From: Notospermus geniculatus
Lineage: Eukaryota; Nemertea; Pilidiophora; Heteronemertea; Lineidae
Direction of reading: 5' to 3'
DNA length: 64,000 bases
Assembly (NCBI GenBank): GCA_002633025.1
Contig: NMRB01000531.1
Span: 209,408 to 273,407 of the forward strand
The translations under genes were made by a program, and so were the position numbers. Numbering within the stretch: the stretch's first letter is position 1; each line of letters opens with the position of its first letter. Shown piece by piece: positions 62,996 to 64,000 of this stretch. The notes below the pieces were generated by a model. The model did not search any database, had not been told where the DNA came from, and worked only from the letters and a program-made list of their open reading frames with translations.

Positions 62996-63883
62996 GAATT
63001 CAAAGTACTGGAAAACATGGGTATAGAAGCTGGAATTACATTTTTATCTCCAGTAGATTCTGAGATATCGCCTGTTTTAGATCCTGAGGCCAGCCATTTT
63101 TAAATTCAAGATGGCGGCCACCAGGGGGCGTGATTTTTTGGGGTCTCGTTAGAAAATGACTTGTATGGACCTAAAGACCACCCATGCAAAATTTGGCACT
63201 TTCCCCAAAAAGTGAACGATTGTACCCCTTAGCCGCTTGACTAGTATGGCTAACACAATTGTAACCAAATTGAAAATCAATCCAGCATTTCATTCTGATT
63301 GGCTCTATCTCAGAGTTTGTGGTTGATTTAGATTTAGTAACCTCTTAATCAATATGTTTCTGGTTGATATCCTTACAAAATATCTGCCACGCACTTTTAC
63401 AGAAGTTTGAAAGAGCAAATAATGAAAACTCACCTTCTCTTCATGGGGGCTGCCATCTTGGAATAGGGTGATCGATGCCAGAGCCACTTATATTTATTTT
63501 CTTGAATTACTTAAACTCACAATAGCCTTACTTACACTACAAAGAGAAGTCCGGGTTTTCTCAAGTGCGGACTCACTCGAAGCCCGCGTTTCTCCCTCAG
63601 AGCACTTACACTACAAACCCGATTAGTACGAAACCCGGCGACAGACGTCACTATTCGTAACTCCGCAGAACGAGCTCTCCTTTCTTCCATGATTGCCGGA
63701 GGTAGAAATCCACGGGTCACTAATGTCTGCGCCCATGGTTTTGTAATTTTGGCATGTTTGTACGCGTTTTGCACTGTTTTGGGACAGAATACCGGTGAAA
63801 TATGAAGGTTCAACAAGAAAAACTGAACTTGATATATGTAAAGACTATACTCTCACGTAAGAACACATCATTAGATAACTTAC
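62996..63883. other. Non-coding stretch at the right end
   Basis: No certain gene. A minus-strand AAGATGGCAGCCCCCATGAA followed by GAGAAG|GTGAGT (about 63434-63465) has a strong start context and donor and could be an alternative first exon; unproven. Confidence 0.3.
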
Positions 63884-63974
63884 CGTCACCATCCAGGGCT
63901 TCACGGCGGAGAGTAGCACGGTATCTGGAGTATCGTCGGCGTAAGCAAAGAAAATTCGTAGCTCTACTGCTCAT
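63884..63974 (-). CDS. Possible first exon at the window edge
   Basis: ATG at 63974 in ATAACCATGA context; MSSRATNFLCLRRRYSRYRA then TLRREALDGD, ending at a consensus donor GACG|GTAAGT in phase 1. Very basic 30-residue start. No partner exon identified; not recognised. Confidence 0.35.
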
Positions 63975-64000
63975 GGTTATTGCTACATTCACTGGTATAG

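Noticed and set aside
63810-63992. Reading FFAYADDTPD in the shifted frame of the edge exon as an RT box
   Set aside because: Only one motif-like string with no surrounding RT blocks; the other frame ends at a consensus donor.

Overview
The window is animal nuclear DNA. It has intron-rich genes with GT..AG splice sites, tRNA-derived SINEs, many terminal-inverted-repeat (TIR) elements and MITEs, a CR1/L2-like LINE and a satellite block. No bacterial operon features are present. The frequent TAGGCCTA motifs and the repeat types suggest a marine invertebrate (deuterostome or lophotrochozoan). I cannot name the species.

Region 1-17.6 kb (+ strand) holds sixteen consecutive coding exons of one large gene. 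It encodes a CDON/BOC (Ihog)-family Hedgehog co-receptor with five Ig domains, a charged low-complexity linker, two fibronectin III domains, one transmembrane helix and a long cytoplasmic tail. The signal-peptide exon probably lies upstream of the window. The introns are full of nested MITEs. The stretch after the stop codon carries several minisatellites.

Region 18.1-22.9 kb is a 22-bp satellite broken by a 371-base assembly gap and by a 5'-truncated reverse-transcriptase fragment. The satellite unit resembles the internal repeats of a MITE at 58.6-59.0 kb. At 23.4-25.0 kb an unidentified minus-strand exon has been split at its first codon by a 1.41-kb foldback transposon.

Region 29.9-59 kb (- strand) contains the most interesting content: a dispersed cluster of related genes and relics that I cannot assign to a known family. 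The full model is three exons: (1) a hydrophobic leader ending in phase 1, (2) a cysteine-rich PAN/apple-like exon (phase 1 to 0), and (3) one large 280-320 residue C-terminal exon entered in phase 0. A phase-coherent 444-residue gene can be built at 44.5-49.6 kb. Three large C-terminal exons (41.5, 44.5 and 57.0 kb), two truncated ones (36.2 and 47.1 kb) and one orphan PAN exon (29.9 kb) are visible. Duplication (a 912-bp tandem duplication, repeated intron-1 sequence) and transposon insertion have shaped the cluster.

Other genes: an intronless class-A GPCR with a frame break in TM5/ICL3 (50.9-51.9 kb, +), a small cysteine-rich, probably zinc-binding exon (60.0-60.4 kb, -), helicase-like relics (40.1-41.2 kb), and a possible first exon at the right edge. 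The rest is mobile DNA, mostly non-autonomous TIR elements, several nested and several with recognisable target-site duplications (TSDs).
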